Source: Ariolimax columbianus (Eukaryota; Mollusca; Gastropoda; Stylommatophora; Arionidae). From it: DNA of 64,000 nt. Below the pieces are notes generated by a model. That model searched no databases. It worked only from the letters and a program-made list of their open reading frames with translations, and was not told the DNA's origin. Location of the stretch: the NCBI GenBank assembly GCA_036924085.1, contig JAVGWX010000013.1, forward strand, positions 43,043,675-43,107,674. The letters are read 5' to 3'. Made by a program: the position numbers and the translations under genes. Shown here piece after piece: positions 1-13,300 of the stretch (position 1 is the first letter of the stretch; each line of letters begins with the position of its first letter).

Positions 1-840
1 CAGTCAAAAATTGCAAGGAGCCATGTTGGGAGAGTAGGAAGCTTGATGAACCAGAGGAATGTTGTATTTGACCAAAAAAAGTCAGAATCAGATGTGAAGA
101 ATGAGCAGGTGCGTTGTCATAATGAAGATGCCATGTTCACATTGCCCATAGGTCCGTTCATTTGCATCGCACAGCATGATGAAGGCAACTGATGACCTCT
201 GAGAAGTACTCTGGTAATGTTTTGACCTTGTTGTGTGTACTTGTCATGCACCACCTCAGGGAAGTCGACGAAAACGGTCAGCATTACTTTGACATTGCTG
301 CACAACACCTGACTTTTGTTTTCTTTTTTGCCTTGGTTGTGATCATTGAATCCACTGTGATAACTGCACCTTGGTTTCTGGGTCGTACCCATAAACCCCA
401 CAACTCATCACCCGTTATCACTGTATTCAAATGCCAGGGATGCTGTTTGCACAGCCAGCATATCCTGTGAGACTTCCATGTGGAGTTGCTCCTGCTCTGT
501 CAAAAGCAGCTTCGTCACACATTACGTGAACACTCTATGCATGTTCAAATCTTTGCTCAAAATGGAGTATGCTTAACCAATGCTTATACCCACCTCGTCT
601 GTCAGTTCTCGGATTGTGACCCACCAGTTATGTATGGCCAAAAAGTCTGCACTTAGTCAATGACTTCGACATTTCGGATTGTCTACCGGAACGTTGTTGA
701 CTTGCTTTTTAAATGCAGCCATCTTTAAAGCAATTGCATGACCCATTAATTCATTTGAGGCTCAAACATCATCACAGAAATCCTGTTGAATCCTTCTAAT
801 GGTTTCCACTTGAAGGTTGGAGGATCACCAAGCCTTTGGC
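1..840 (-). mobile_element. Decayed mariner-family transposase
   Basis: Reading the minus strand, peptide pieces match mariner transposase in order: DEVGISIG, then MHRVF, VSQDMLAV, VITGDEL, GTTQKPRCS, SNVKVMLTVFVDF, VVHDKY, HYDNAPAHSSHLI. Frames shift repeatedly and there are stops, so it is dead. The C-terminal end runs off the window start. No inverted repeat was identified. Confidence 0.75.
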
Positions 841-1226
841 AAAATTTGATGCAATAGCACTACTGAAGATGATAAATGAAAATCTGATGGAGATTCACTA
901 CATACACTCACTCAGTCAGCGACTGATGCTTTTTGTTGGTGGGAATAAATTTACACATGCAGATAAGGTCCTCTATACCTTCCCATCGGAGATCACCTCC
1001 TGTGCTAACTTTGTTTCCAGGAACAAAATTAAAAGTCTGATACATTTTGAACAGACCTTATACTTGTAATATTACTAGTCATGGAAAAACTAAATTAATT
1101 GTAATATCCTAATAAAGGTTGTTGGAATATGGGCAAAACTACATGCACATACTCTAACCAACAAACAAGGTAAAATAAAATTAATGTAATTTCCATAAAT
1201 CATGCCTTGTTTCGTGTTTTTTTCAG
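841..1226 (+). other. Intronic sequence, nothing recognised
   Basis: A 77-codon open frame at 836-1069 has no recognisable motif and overlaps the mariner edge. Otherwise AT-rich intron leading to the acceptor at 1225-1226. Confidence 0.4.
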
Positions 1227-1373
1227 TGAGGTTCTGCACATGTCAGAGTTCTGCAGCAAACGTCACATGCAACTTCTCCCAGTTGTCGAAGTTGGGCCAA
1301 AGGTGCAGTTTGAAGACCTGCCAAAGCTTTATTCTGTGTTTCAGGACTTTCTGGCATGTTTTGGTACAGCCGA
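1227..1373 (+). CDS. GH20-like gene, first visible exon
   Basis: A pyrimidine-rich tract ending TTTTTTCAG precedes it and GTAAGC follows. The first base completes a codon from an upstream exon outside the window; 48 codons follow (starting EVLHMSEFCSKRHMQLLPVV) and two bases are left over. The block resembles the strand and helix before the catalytic Asp-Glu of bacterial-type GH20 proteins (Ile-Glu-Leu-Val-Pro region). Confidence 0.82.
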
Positions 1374-4300
1374 GTAAGCATTTTGTACCTTTTTAAAATT
1401 ATAAACATATAAAAACAAAGGCAGCCGTCCATCGTAGATGATGATGGCATAATTTATTTTGCTAGCGCTATTTTTAGTCAGGATTAACTGGCTACTTTTT
1501 ATCCTCACTCTCTCGTCTTGTGCTGCCCGACCCCAGTGGCAAGTCAAGGACAAGACGACTAGGGGGCCACTACGAGATGCATTGAACTCCGCATCAAGCA
1601 CCCGTGAAAAAGACAGCGGTGTCCGGAGTCGAACACGCACCACTACTAGCCCACGCCATCCCCATGCAAGCTATAAATAACTGCGTTTTTATTATCTGCT
1701 AAATGCAAACAAGCTAATAATAGCATTGAGGATTTACTGGATAGGTGGGTGGACTAGTGGTTATATATGTAAACCCCTTTAAAACTACAACTAGCAGATG
1801 TTTGCTTTACATTCAGACATTTATCAGTGCTAAGTGCTTTTTAATGCTGAATGTAAAATATTTATTATGGTATATGTGCCCTGAGATATTGCTCAACCCA
1901 ATTCCATTTATAACGCCATGCAAGCTTGGCTCTCAATTTTCATAAGCTGATATGTGTTTTTTAGTCTAAGCATTTTTTAATGTTAATTTTTTTTTTTCTG
2001 TACATGTGTTGACATTTTGTCCTATTTTTGCATGTGTGCCTGTGACGAGGTAAACAGTTTTTTGTCATTGGTGTTCTCGACACACACTCCCATTCGTAAA
2101 GCTGTCTATAGGCAAGATAGCAGCTTGAGACTTCAACAACAACTGAATTCTCATTTAACCTTATTGGTTGGTGAATATGTAGTGCTTCATATTTTCCCTT
2201 TTTCGGAATTTCAAAGAAAAACATCAATATGCGACATGATCGGACAACTAAACTTCAGAGAAGCATGGATCCAGATATATATACTGATGGACTAGCAACA
2301 ACAGCAGTGAAGAATGGAGGGACAGTAATCTATAATGTCTACCCAGATCAAGAAAATAAAATTACTAGTTCAACCACTGGAAAACTCTGTTGAAACTACT
2401 TGGCTATAGGACAAGGACTAAGCATAGCTGCAGAAATAATAATAATAAGCAAATGTCAGCAGGTTGTATTTTTTACAGATGTAATGTCGGTTCTTGCCGG
2501 CCGCCCAGATGTTGTACAATAGATTGCCTATTCTGACGTAACAAGGTGCAACAGTCATTAACTTTGTATGCACATCAAACAGAACATAGTGCATTGACCT
2601 GAAATTCCAGGCAAAATGAGCTGTGCAAGTTCTATGCAGCTAGAGCTCACTGTTCGAGTTATTTTGGAAGATAAAAAGACAGATACAAGTATTTTCTTAA
2701 TGTTAACTCGAAAGGAACAACGCAGCAAGCTGAAAATAGTTGCATTGAATTGAAATTCAGTACAGAATGTGCTGTGCAAATTTCACATCACTAGAGTTCG
2801 CCATTTGAGAATTCTGCAAGACGGACAAACAGATACATGTATTTTCTGTTTTATAGTTTAGATTATTAGCTACCTTGTGATAACTTTTGCACTTGAAAAT
2901 TAATCAAGACTATATGAATATTTTGCTTCTAGATTTGTAAGTGCAGGCCCTAGACTGAGCACTTTTATCTTAGACCAAACTGAAGATAACTTGGGGGTGG
3001 GAGATGTCATGCGATACTTACCTATCGCCTCTCACCAAATGCTTCAGCTTTGTGGCTATCCTTTACATGACCTTAACACAAGTCTTCTGCAGCAGTTGCC
3101 TCCAGGGATCATATTTAAGGAATATGCAGTTAAAGTGAGTAATATTTGTATTTTATTTTTCTTGTGAGTTCGCTATGTGCTTGCATCTGGTTCTACTTTG
3201 AGATATTTTATTTTATATCCATTTTTCTTTCATATTTGTGCTATATTTTTGTTTATATGGTGTTAATTTGTAATTTTTTTTTCTCCAGTATATTGGTTTG
3301 TACTACTGTACGGAACATAAACTTGTAGAACAATTAAGGCAATACGGAGAAAATTGCAGCCGTTCGTCAATAAATAGGAAAAGGTTGGCAAGACATGGTA
3401 AGGAATAAAGACATATGGGAAAGGAGCCAACAACAACCAGTGGAGCAACAAATCAGATATAGGAAATGGAATTAGATAGGACACTTGCTATGGAAAGCAC
3501 CATCAACCAGGCCCTGACATGGGATCCACAGAGAAAAAAGTAGACTAAGAAACAGCTGGAGAAAAAATTGAAAATTCACTTCAGCCCCTGTACCTCAACT
3601 GGAGGGAAACAGAAAAGACAGCTCAACATGAAACTTGGTGGAGGATAACTGTCAATGGTGTATACCCCGAAAGCAACGACAGATATTCATTGATTGTTGT
3701 TAGTAATATATTGTTTCTTCTTCTTGTCATGTTTTTTCACTTGGTTTTTCTTTCTTTTTTTTTTATCAGGTACTACATGTTTATTTGGTATACATTTGTA
3801 TTTGTTCCCTGTGAGTAGTTGCATGCGTTCTATTTTATACTTGTAAGGTGTTCGTTTGAATTGTTTCTTATGCTTATGTTGCTCTAGATTGCTTTATTTT
3901 CCATCAATTTTTTAGTTGAAGTGCTGTTTTTCCACAATGTAATTTTTTCTACCATACAGTTTTTTTGTGTTATATTTTCCAAGCCAAGCGATGTTTTATG
4001 TTTGGAATTGCATTTTTCCTTTTGTAATCACTTCGTTTCTTCTGTACAATGTTTCATTTGTATTTTCCATCGTTCTTAGTTTTTTCCTCGCAACTACTAA
4101 ATGTGGTGTAACTTTATGTTCTTTATAATGTTTTGTCCTAATACGTTATCACTTGCATTGTTCTGTTCCCTCCAACATTTGGTATAACCTTTTTCTTCTT
4201 CAAATGTGGTTGCTGTGTTTTGTTGTTTTTTGTAAAAATCATACCGATTTTACAGAAAAACACTGAGCTTAATGACTTAAGAGCAGCACTCTGCAAACTG

Positions 4301-7300
4301 TGCCAGCAGTCCGCACCAAAAAGGGTAGTGGTACAGTGGGTCCCATCACATTGCAACATCCAAGGCAACGAGGAGGCAGACAGACTGGCAAAAGACAAAA
4401 GAAGGTGCAAGACTACCACAAACAGATACTAGTATGACGTACGAAGAGTCAAAACGATTTATCAAAGCCAGATACATGACCAAATGGGAAACCGAACATA
4501 CTGGTTACACCAAAAACGATGCCTATTACCAGTTGAACCGAAGAGAGCAGGTCGTTGTCTTCAGACTTCGCACTGGCCACAATAGACTGAGGTACCACCT
4601 ATTCAACAAATTGAAGATAGGTGGTACCGACGAATGCCCGTGCGGTACTGGTAAAATGACTGCTGAACATCTGCTGCAGAACTGCCCGACATACGAGGAT
4701 CAGAGAGAGCAGATGTGGCCATCACCAGTGGAACTGCAAGAAAAGCTCTATGGCAGTGGCGACAGCCTCAGGATGACCGCTGCTTTTTTCGAAAAAATAA
4801 TGGTTACTGTCTGACTGCGTACGAAGAAGAAGAAGAATACCGATTTTAAAATATGTGCTTTGAATACAAGATGCATCTTATATATAACAATCTGATTTAC
4901 CCTCTGCCTCTGAAGGGATTTGAACTCGAGTGTATTCATTTACCAGAACAGGGCAGAGACACAAAAACTGTGAGGTTTCAAGAGGTGCTGTTCACAAAGT
5001 CATGTGATGGCATGCGATGAGCCTCACACATCACTCCTTTCTTTTTGTCCTGTTCTTTATCAGATTATTTTATCAAATAATTCTTGTTGATTGTGCATCC
5101 TTTTCTTGAGCATCTGAGTAGCACAGTGATTAGAGAGCTTGCTTTTCATGGCAAATGGCAAATGTAGCATGTTCGATTCCCAGTAGCAACATGTTTCAGT
5201 CTACCCATGTTTCATCTACTCAATGGGTACCTGAATTACAGTTAGAGGAGGAATGGCATGAATTCTTATGACTTCTTTAGAAAAGATTGCATCCTCCATC
5301 TTTATTCTGAATTGTTCACTCAGCCAGGAAGTACTTTATTCATGTTTAGGATTTGCTTTGATCTCTCATGTTAATCATCTTCACCAGAAGACCTTTTCTA
5401 CAAATATGACTGTAAGCTTGTGGTAAGTTAAAGAACATGGCCACTGAATGTTTATTATTCTGGAAGTAATCATTTATTTAATTATTTGATCTGTCTAAAA
5501 AGCTGGTCTTCTTTGCAGCTACCAATTCTAAACCCTGCTTGTTCATGGCATATGATGTTAGATCTCTCAAGGAATCAATAGAGGTGTGTGTTTATCATTC
5601 CATCTGTTAATTTGCTCCTGCTCATGATGTTAGGATGAAGGGCCAAAAGCTTTTAGGTTCATTTCCAGTTTTTATGTTTTTCCATATTGTCAATATATTT
5701 TCTTCTGCATTGTTCATTCTCAAACTCCTGTTACCAAGCCCCGAAAAGGGCTTTGCAAGTAGCTAGATGTTGTCAGGAGAACGGAATGGATTGTGTCGTA
5801 GTTTACAGCTTGACTGCAATATTTGTGCCTTTCGGTCCAACACATTCGACTTCAGCAGGTGCACTATATTTTAATTCCTCCATGTTTCTTTTAAGCTTTT
5901 CATTTATGTCAAGTTGATCAATTGAATAGCAGCTTTGTTTCCCTGAGAACGAGGTGAAGTAACATTTCATAATGAATCTTGTACAGCTCTGGGGCCTTTT
6001 TAACTCCTAGTATCCGAGACTCCCCCCTTAGAAACCATTTCCGTAGTCTCCGTTATCCGGCGCTCCCCCAGAGAAATCAGGCCAACATTGCCTTTTTAAC
6101 ATTCTTTTTATCCAGAGTTTCAGATAAATCGGCTGAATTTTTGTCCAATCAAATAAACACTAGACATCCGCATCACTATTTTTTGTGTACCTTGAGACCA
6201 CGTGTCCATTGTTTTTAAATGGATTTATTCTTTATAAATAACTGTCAGGCGTTTTTGGTAAACATTCAGTTTTTTTACACAAATGATCACTATCGAAGAT
6301 TTTCAGCCAAGCAAGCATCAGCACTTATTCATTCATGGATTTATTAGAAGATGATGATTTATCGAGTGGTGATAATTTGTATTAAAAAAATTATAGTAGT
6401 TTGTCAGATTCTGAAGTCACATGTGGGCGTCTCCCTGGCTGGACCTAGTTTTAGGCGTAGTAGAGAAGCTACAAAAGGTACAAATAATGTTCAAATAACA
6501 AGTAGAAGATCGAGATAGATTCAAACTTAGACATGTAAGATCAAGTCTGATAATTCTATCAAGCAATCTATATATATATATTTTAAAAAAATATGAAATG
6601 TAAATATTAGAACTGAAAGTGTAGAATATTTGTAAATTATAATTTTTATTCTAATTGAACAACCGATATCAAAATTCGTGCAGAATGTTTATTTATAATA
6701 AGACACACATAAAACTTTTCTTTCTGTGAAAATATACTTTACAATGATCTTGAATTTATAAGTTTTTGTGATGCTGAAGGATTTAAATATTATTGTGAGT
6801 ACAATATTTTTTGTTCTGTTTTTGTAAATTTACATTTGTTCTATTCCAATCTTTAAAATATCTTTCATAAATATTTGAAACTTTTTATATTTTTACTATG
6901 TTCATATAATAGTTCTTTCATTTCTGCATATTTTGACATATAGCACTTGAGTTTATCCTTATAAATAAATATGCTAATCTAAAATCAGTAACAGCAACCA
7001 AGTATAAAAAGAAACTTCTTAAAATGAGCTAGTGAAAACGTGGTTTTTGCACGCATATACTAACAGCTAGGCTTGATTTTTATTCAAGGCTTGTTATAGC
7101 TCTTGCATGTTTAAGTCTACATCAAATATGGAGGCATTGGTTTGCTTGGGAGTTTTCCCTTGGCTTCTCAGGTAGCACAAATCCTTCCTGCTTTGTAATT
7201 TTTCCTGCTCTATTTACTGATTCAAAGAAATAGTTAAAGTACTCTTCTTTACCATCTGCCTCTGAAGGGATTTGAACTCGAGCGTATTCATTTACCAGAA

Positions 7301-10300
7301 CAGGGCAGAGACACAAAAACTGAGGTTTCAAGAGGTGCTGTTCACAAAGTCATGTGACGGCATGCGATGAGCCTCACACATTATCCTTCCTTTCTCTTTG
7401 TCAAGTTCTTTATCAGATTTCATTATCAAATAATTCTTGTTGTTGATTGTGCATCCTCTTCTTGAGCATTTGAGTAGCAGAGTGGTTAGAGAGCTCGTTT
7501 CTCAAAGCAAAGGTAGCAGGTTCAATCCATAGTAGAAAAATGTCAGTCTGTCCAGCTATCGATGGGTACCTGAATTAGAGTTAAATAAGACATGACAGTG
7601 TCACTGCACCTCAGGAAAAGCTGAAGCATAATAAATTTAGATCTCTAACACATCCCCCCAAAAACACTTCACCCCAAGCTACAGTGTCCACAATATAGCT
7701 ACCTGTATCGTGTATTATTTGCTTTGTTAGAACATGTTATTTTTAAGAATCCACCGGCATTCTGGCTCTCGCCCTTTGTCTCAATGCCATCTAATGGTAT
7801 CTGCACATCTCTGTTAGTTGTTTTGTACCATACAAAGTGTTCCATTTATCTGGCCTCGGAGGAAGATGCATTTTCCATACAGATCGTTTCCTGCTTTGAT
7901 CTGATCAAACAAGTGATTGATGTACAGTAGATCAGAATAAGATTACAGCTTAGAGATGAGCTATGTGGTAAATACTTTTTCTAAGACTTCTTTAGAAAAG
8001 ATTGTTTTCTCCATCTTTAGTCTGAATCGTTCACTCAGTCAAGAAGCTTGTCTTAATCTCCCATGTAAATCATCTTCACCAGAAGACCTTTTCTTTAAAT
8101 ATGACTTCTTTGTGTTCAGGATCTTTTGGTCATTCTATATAAGCAGGCCAGTCGCCATGATGAAGTCTGTAGTCTCCACCAGGTTGGAGCGGCTGCCCAA
8201 TAGCCTTTATCTCAGCTCCACACCTTCTGGCCAGGTCCGGTATCTCCTATCCCTATAGAGTGGGCAATCCAGTAGAATGTGTTCAGGATTCTGGTGCGCA
8301 CGCACACACACCCCTTCCCCCATATTATGACTAGGCCTGTTGTAAGTCAAAGAACATGGCAACTGTATGTTTATTGTTCTAGAAGCCATTATTTGTTTTG
8401 GTCAGCCTAAAAAGCTGGTCTTCTTTGCATCTATCGATTCTAATACCTACTTGTTCCTGACATATGATGTTAGATCTCTAAAGTAATCTATAAAGATGTG
8501 TGTTTATTATTCCCTCTATTAATTTGCTCAGGCTCGATGTTAGGAAAATCGGCCGAAAGCTTTTAGGTTCATTTGTAGATTTTATGGTTTTCCACATTGG
8601 CTCTACATGTCCATTCCCTGCATGTTTTTTAAAAAAAACTTTTCGTTTCTTCTTGTCAAATTGATCAATTGAATAGTAGCTTTGTTTCCCGAGAGAATGA
8701 GGTGAAGTAGCATTTCATTATGAATCTTATCCAGCTCTGGGGCCTTTCTAGACTTGATTTTATTAAAGAATTGATGGAGCTCTTGCATGTTTGTCTACAT
8801 CAAATATGGAGGCATTGGTTTGCTTGGGAGTTTTCCCTTGGCTGCTCAGGTAGCACAAATCCTTCCTACTTTGTAAGTTTTCCTGCTCTATTTACTGATT
8901 CAAAGTAATAAGTAAAGTGCTCTTCTTTACCCTCTGCCTCTGAAGGGATTTGAACTCGAGCGTATTCATTTACCAGAACAGGGCAGAGACACAAAAACTG
9001 TGAGGTTTCAAGAGGTGCTGTTCACAAAGTCATGTGACGGCATGCGATGAGCCTCACACATCACTCCTTTCTTTTTGTCCTGTTCTTTATCAGATTATTT
9101 TATCAAATAATTCTTGTTGTTAATTGTGCATCCTTTTCTTGAGCATCTGAGTAGCAGAGTGGTTAGAGAGCTCGTTTCTCGAAGCAAAGGTAGCAGGTTC
9201 GAACCTCAGTAGAAAAATAGTTGTCCAACTATCAATAGATACCTGAATTACAGTTAAATAAGACATGGCAGTGTCACCGCACCTCAGGAAAAGCTGAAGC
9301 ATAATAAATTTAGATCTCTAACACTTCATCCCCAACTGCAGTGTTTATTGTGGAGCTACCTGTATCCTGTTTTTGATACTTTGTTCAAACATCTGTGAAT
9401 CATACAAATATTTTTAGATTTACTGGGGAAAGACTGTGGTGCAATACTTTTTGCAGTTGTATATCTTAAACACTATGTAATTCTTATGTGCTTTTGTATT
9501 TCCCACATTTTGTTGTAATTTATTTAACTGCTTGTCTTAATATACAAAAGATGCTCTGTAAATAATTTATGTTAACACATTGAGCAAATTAAGGTGGTGC
9601 TAATTGAGAGAAGAAGCTAGTGATCAGTCATTGAAACAATATTAAATAAGCCAGTTAAGCAAAACACATGTTCAATTTGGAGTAGGAAGAGGAGACTAAC
9701 ATCTGGTCAGACAAAACATACTGATCAGACATGTTTATCAGGGTCAGGCAGAATATACTGGCCAAGACCCCCATCTCAACTTTCTCCCTGAAAACGAGCT
9801 GTTTTTATGACAGCCTCGCTAACATGGTGGTGGATCGACGTGATCCCTGTGGTAGTGAAAGGCACTCAGATGAAGTCAAGCATAGCACAGCCACCTAGAG
9901 GATCCTGGTCCACCTTCATCAGCATGCTCAGGATGTGAGAAAAGCTACTGCAACCCATCATTTTTAACGCACTTTTCAGGGTGCACAAAAGAGTAATCTT
10001 ACTCATTGTGAGCATTCAACATCATCATCAATTGCATAGGTATGGTTATAGTTGAAAAGGGTCGACAAAGGGAAGTGCTGAAAAGCTAGCGACGTATGCA
10101 TGTGCCTCCTTAGATTGAAGTCCATTTATGTGTAAACATGTTGAATAGCTTTATATTTAATAGTTGGTTGGTTATTGATTTAGCAGCCTGTCTGCCCCTG
10201 CCATTTGACCTAATGTCATATAGTGGTATCTGCAAGTGTTCTATACAGAGTTTTCCCATTTGTCTGGCCTAGGAGAAAGAAGCTCTTTCCTAACACTGTC

Positions 10301-13300
10301 AAATGCTGCGCACCCAAAAAGATGTGTTCAGCAGTTTCATAAGGGTGTGTGCACAGCCAAAACTCTGGAGTCTGTTTTAGTTGAATTCTGTTTAAGTGAC
10401 TTAAGTTGTATATGTTGAATGTGAAGCCGGAAAATGATGCTTGGGTCTCTCCTTTTTAGGAGGTCGATTTGGGATGACCATATGTTTGTCGATATCTCTC
10501 CTAGTATTATCTGTTCAAAAAGTCTAATTGTTTGTCACAGTCTTAAATAGTTGTTTGCCTGTTTGTAACATTGTTGGTGTGTACAGTTATTCTTGACTCG
10601 ATTCCTTCTTAGCCAGTCTGTCAGCTCTGCCAGGTGTATTTGAGTGACAGGGATCCATTGCATAACTATTCTGACTTCATGATATGTAATGAACTGGTTG
10701 GTATCTAGAGATATTTAGGCAAGTTGAGGCTTACAATGGCCATCATCTTCTAGAGCAGGGCTCGTCAACCTTTTTATATTTGATGCCCACTTTTATAACT
10801 TTCGCGAGGGTCACCAGGGTAAATTTTCCTTATCGCCCACTCAAACCTCAATTGAAGAAAATTTTGCGATCGTCCACTTTGGATGTTTTTAATTCATTAT
10901 CATCATGTGGCATGCCATTTTCAGAACATTGCTCCAATCACAGCCCATCCAAAATAAACTTGATCTCTTGCCAAAGCTCCAGCCTGCTCCAGAGTCATGT
11001 CCAAGCATTCTTTGACATCTTGGTATCATCCGCTTCTTGGTCTGCCTCTCTTGCTCATCACCATGACTTCCATTATTGTTCTCTCAAAGCCGTTGTGTCT
11101 CTGATGTGGCCAAAGTATTTCAATTTTCTGTTGATGATGGAATTTATGAATCATTTGTTCTCTATGCCCAACTCTAGTCAAATGTCTGCATTCTTCTTTT
11201 TTTCAGTCATAGTATTCTGAGAACCTTTCTATAACATTTCTACCCGAAGGACTTGATTCTCTTCCTTGAGGTTTGGGTAACTGTCCATGTTTCGCAGCCA
11301 TATGCTGCCACGGGAAAAACACAGGTTCTCAAAATATTCACTTATGTTGGTTTACTGGTAGTCTGCGATAGTTTCCTCAGGTTGTGTAACCTCTGCATTA
11401 CCATAATAATAATAGTTGTTGTTGGATGCCCACAATGAGTAGGATTACTCAATCTGTGTCCTAAGAAGGATGTTGAGTAGCTGGTTGTTGTAGCTATCCT
11501 TACATCCTGAACGAGCGGATGATGGACCGGGGTCCTCCATGTGGTTTTGCTATGCTTGACTTCATCTGGGTGTCGCTCACTATTATGGGGATCATGTCGA
11601 TCCCTCACCTTGTTAGCCAGGCTGTTATAAAAACAGCCTGTTTCCAGAGAGAACTGTGGGCAAGCCGAGGTGAGGGTCTTGGCCAGTATGTTTTGCCTGA
11701 CCCTGACTAACATGTCTGATCAGTATATTTTGCCTGTTAGTCTATTGTTATTATTACTATTATTATTGGGGAGGAAGACTATTTGTTTTTAATACAGAAT
11801 GTAATTTTTCTGCTACCGGCATACCTGAAAGGTAAAATCACCCACTAGTGGGCGCTAGTGCCCAGGTTGAAGAGCACTGTTCTAGAGCTTGAAGGGGCGA
11901 ACATTTTGTCTGTAAATTTGATGGTAAACATATTCCTATTTCAGGCTGATCATGATTACAACAAGTTTTGCACAACGTTAGTTGAATTGGGGTAAGAATT
12001 TCTTTTTTTTTATGTGCTTGCTTGCATTTGCATTAATGTTATTAGTATTTTTGAATGCAAGTAAGATTGTCATAATTTCTTCCAAAGTGTTCTGTTAAAG
12101 TCAGTATGGCTGCTGTGTAAGAAAGTGAGGCGATGCTGCACAAAATGAAACTTCCATGTTTTTAAACAATCTTGCCGGATATCCTAGTTTCATTTGGCTT
12201 GGCTTGGCTTCGTTCGTTCTCAATCTCCCGCTACCAAACTCTGAAAGGGCTTAAGCAGCAGAATGTAGTCCAGAGAACGGAATTTAGGACAAATTAAGGA
12301 CAAATATTGTAAGCAGTGGAGATTGCATATGTACAGCTGGGGAGTGGCATCAGCTATGATCATCTGTTTAAAGTGATGCCTGTTTTGGATTGTCTTGAGT
12401 CGCCTGCTTTTCTATTTACAAGCCAAGCAGACAAAAGTATTGATGAAGCTATGATTAATTTTAATGGCTTTTTTTTTTAATGCAGTACATTCATGACAAT
12501 CCAACACCATGGGAAATCAAAGTCTGATGTGTTGTGTAAGTCAAGGTTGGCTACATGCTGAGCTTGAGGTTTTACACTGGAAAAACAAATGAGCCATTCC
12601 ATGATGGCATTGCCCATAGTGTAGTTAACAATAATGCAGTTGATAGCCTCGATAAATATCGCTGCATTTAACTGGATAACAACTTTTCTTCCGTAAAAGT
12701 TTTTGAGGATTTGCTCCAGCGTAAAACCTGCAGTTGTGTGAACACTCTGCCAACTCTGAAAGGATAACCATTCCCAGTCAAATCCAAGGCATAAAGGGAA
12801 CATCGCTGATCAAACAAAAAAATGGAGTCTGGTAGTAACACAGTGGGCAGACAGGAGACAGGTAAACATGGTCTGAACAAACTACAACCCTAGAATTGGT
12901 GTTGCAAATCGTTGAACAAAAAATAGTGTTCAACAACATACCAACCCCTGTCCTTGATTACATCAAATAATGGGAGTGGTTGAGCTTGGCTACTACTGAG
13001 ACACTACAGGATACCAGAAAAGTTAATATTACGCATACAGAATATGTATGAAAACACAGTTTGTAGAGTAGTACATGAAAGAGTACTGACTGACAGTTTT
13101 GAAGTACAAACAGAAGTGAGGCTGGGATGTCTAATGTCACCACTCATGTTTCTAATGGCGATAGACTGGATTATTAAGATGTCAGAGAAGAGAACTGGTA
13201 TACAATAGTCATTGTGGTCACATTTAAAGGATCTTGACTATGCAGATTACTTGGTACTGTTGTCACCCAGGCCTTAGCCTAATATAAGAAAAACTAAATA

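Larger units (their letters stand above)
10756..11879 (+). mobile_element. hAT-type non-autonomous element with nested LINE and SINE
   Basis: Termini are CAGGGCTCGTCAACC and GGTTGAAGAGCACTG, which pair at 13 of 15 positions as inverted repeats. Both ends are flanked by the same 8 bases, TTCTAGAG (10748-10755 and 11880-11887). Eight-base duplications and CAGGG...CAACC ends are typical of hAT elements. The inside is filled by a LINE tail (10840-11400) and a SINE A (11415-11745); no hAT transposase seen. It sits in the intron 65 bp before the 47-bp GH20 exon. Confidence 0.85.
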
